From: Prevotella sp. UBA1395
GTDB lineage: Bacteria; Bacteroidota; Bacteroidia; Bacteroidales; Bacteroidaceae
Direction: 5' to 3'
NCBI GenBank assembly: GCA_002305235.1
Contig: DBQL01000195.1
Coordinates: 1-6,216 of the forward strand
Length of the DNA stretch: 6,216 nt
Shown in pieces: positions 4,786 to 6,216 of this stretch. The notes below the pieces were generated by a model, which was given only the letters and a program-made list of their open reading frames with translations, was not told where the DNA came from and did no database searches. The translations under genes were made by a program, and so were the position numbers. Positions within the stretch are counted from its first letter, which is position 1, and each line of letters opens with the position of its first letter.

Positions 4786-6216
4786 TTATTTCATGGTCTT
4801 GGCGTTTCCCACACAGCTATTGGGCATTTGGATATGGACCATTTGGCAGATGGTGGGCGCGATGTCGGTGATATGGGTAGGCTCGGCGCTCTCGCCCCGG
4901 CTCACGTGCCATCCGAAGAGTACGAAGGGGATGTGGGCATCGTAGGGGTTCCACTGCGCGTGGGTGGTGCCCCGGTAGTCGGGTTTGTTGCTCACGTTCT
5001 CCCATCCGGCCTTGGCCACATAGACAAGGTCGCCGCTGCGCTTCTTGTTGTAGCCGTTGACGATGCGGTCGCGGAGGGGCTGCGGGATGGATGTGGTGAG
5101 CGCACGGTCGTAGTCGACCACGTAAAGGATGTTTTCCTGCTTCTCCATCTCGGCGATCACCGCCTGCTTGGCCTCGTCAATGGTTTTGCCACTCTGCGCG
5201 ATGACCGTGCGGTCGAGGTAGAGCCGGCCGGCATCCTCGGCTTTGATGACTTTTCCGCCGATACCCCATTGTGCTGCCACGGCCTTGTTTACGGTGTCGA
5301 TGATGGTCCATGCCTCCAGTCCTCCGGCCGGCACCTTGTAACCCTTCAGGTCGTTGGGGTTGTGTGACCCGCCGTGGTCGGCAGAGAGGAAGAGCAGGTA
5401 ATTGCCGGCTCCCACCTCGCGGTCGAGCGTCTTGAGAAAGTCGGCCACCTGTCGGTCAAGCTCGATGTATGCCTCGCGAATCTCTTTTCCGCGCGTGCCA
5501 AAGGTGTGCCCGATGGCATCGGTCGACGAGATGCTGACGGTAAGCAGGTCGGTAATCTCGTCTTTTCCCAGTTTTTCGTGGGTCAGTGCGGCCTTGGCCA
5601 TATCGAAAGTCTTGGTCACCCCGTCGGTCGAGTTTTTCACGTCGAAGCCCGGCTTGGTGCCAATCTTGTCATTCATGCGGACGACCCAGTCGGGGAGTTT
5701 GCTCATATAGTAGGTAGACGAGACAAAGCGGCCGGCCGAAGTGTCCCACCAGTAGGCGGCATCGGCACCGTGTCCGGCGGGCAGGATGGCGGCACGGTCT
5801 TTCAACGCCACGCCGATGACCTTGCCCTTGCCGTCGGTGGCGAGCTTGAGCTGGTCGCCGATGCCCGAGGCCATGAGGTTGCGGGGCGACATCTTGCCCT
5901 CTGCCGACGACGAGCCTACGCTCTGCACGGTACTGTCTTCGCAGCAGTAGGTCTTGCGGCCGTCGATGTAAAAGTTGTTGCCGGCGATGCCGTGCAGGGC
6001 CGGTACCGAGCCGGTGTAGATGCCGGTGTGGCCGATGGCCGTCACCGTGGGCACATAGTCGATCATCGTGTTGGCAAAGCTATAGCCTTGGTCAAGCAGC
6101 CGGCGCAGGCCGTCCTCGCGATAGTAATTCTCAAAATAGTAAAGGTAATCCCAACGCATCTGGTCTACAACGAGTCCCACGACCAGTTTGGGGCGCTCTG
6201 TCTCGCAATGGCCCGG
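4786..6216 (-). CDS. pafA: PafA-type alkaline phosphatase, 5' end outside window
   Basis: The frame enters at the right edge of the window and ends at TAA (4788-4786), leaving 476 residues. The signal peptide and roughly the first 30-40 residues are missing. A GTG at 6180 is an internal Val, since the upstream codons read ERPKLV, a normal lead into the first strand. Alkaline phosphatase superfamily residues, numbered from that Val, are all in place: Asp6 (VVDQMRWDY), nucleophile Thr47 (PTVTAIGH), Asn68 (AGNN), Lys127 and Arg129 (ALKDRAAI), Asp221 and His225 (TDAIGH), Asp268 and His269 (SADHGG), and His407 (GTTHAQW). From memory of the Elizabethkingia PafA active site, the Thr nucleophile, the Lys-x-Arg pair and the spacing match that monoesterase subtype. 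Known: PafA is a periplasmic, Zn-dependent phosphomonoesterase that works in the presence of phosphate. The likely role is release of phosphate from organic phosphomonoesters. The gene ends with two hairpins, the second an intrinsic terminator. Confidence 0.9.
   Translation of the reverse strand, partial: PGHCETERPKLVVGLVVDQMRWDYLYYFENYYREDGLRRLLDQGYSFANTMIDYVPTVTAIGHTGIYTGSVPALHGIAGNNFYIDGRKTYCCEDSTVQSVGSSSAEGKMSPRNLMASGIGDQLKLATDGKGKVIGVALKDRAAILPAGHGADAAYWWDTSAGRFVSSTYYMSKLPDWVVRMNDKIGTKPGFDVKNSTDGVTKTFDMAKAALTHEKLGKDEITDLLTVSISSTDAIGHTFGTRGKEIREAYIELDRQVADFLKTLDREVGAGNYLLFLSADHGGSHNPNDLKGYKVPAGGLEAWTIIDTVNKAVAAQWGIGGKVIKAEDAGRLYLDRTVIAQSGKTIDEAKQAVIAEMEKQENILYVVDYDRALTTSIPQPLRDRIVNGYNKKRSGDLVYVAKAGWENVSNKPDYRGTTHAQWNPYDAHIPFVLFGWHVSRGESAEPTHITDIAPTICQMVHIQMPNSCVGNAKTMK

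Noticed and set aside
4828..5367. 179-codon plus-strand frame opposite the phosphatase gene
   Set aside because: It is antisense to conserved parts of the phosphatase, including the metal-binding SADHGG motif region, and shows no protein family features.

Overview
The window looks like chromosomal DNA of a GC-rich member of the Bacteroidales, most likely Prevotella or a close relative. Three things point there. The gene families are typical of that order: a LysM/periplasmic-binding-fold protein, a PorT-family outer-membrane barrel, a Bacteroidetes-type POT transporter and a PafA-type alkaline phosphatase. The intergenic DNA carries Bacteroidetes -7 promoter boxes (TAnnTTTG). The start codons have AT-rich leaders and no clear Shine-Dalgarno sequence. 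The genus is an inference.

Layout, left to right. On the + strand: the 3' part of a gene for a periplasmic-binding-protein-fold protein (1-852), a PorT-like outer-membrane protein 3 bp later (856-1602), and a POT/PTR2-family peptide-proton symporter (1673-3196). Then comes a gene-free stretch (3197-3549) with a small hairpin, a degenerate 22-bp tandem repeat array, and a long hairpin between converging genes. On the - strand lies an exported TPR-repeat protein (4233-3550). A divergent AT-rich promoter region (4234-4437) separates it from a 61-codon single-pass membrane protein on the + strand (4438-4623). A second convergent intergenic stretch (4624-4785) carries hairpin terminators. The window closes with a - strand PafA-like alkaline phosphatase (6216-4786), whose 5' end lies outside the window.

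The common theme is the cell envelope: every product is either exported or membrane-bound. Two of them, the oligopeptide/H+ symporter and the phosphate-insensitive phosphomonoesterase, would scavenge peptides and phosphate. The genes are in at least three transcription units and do not form an obvious single pathway. I see no mobile element, CRISPR array, tRNA or rRNA, and no clear new multi-gene system. The most unusual points are the 22-bp repeat array, the apparently relocated membrane hairpin and altered ExxER motif of the transporter, and a possible alternative RNA pairing at the 3' end of the phosphatase gene.
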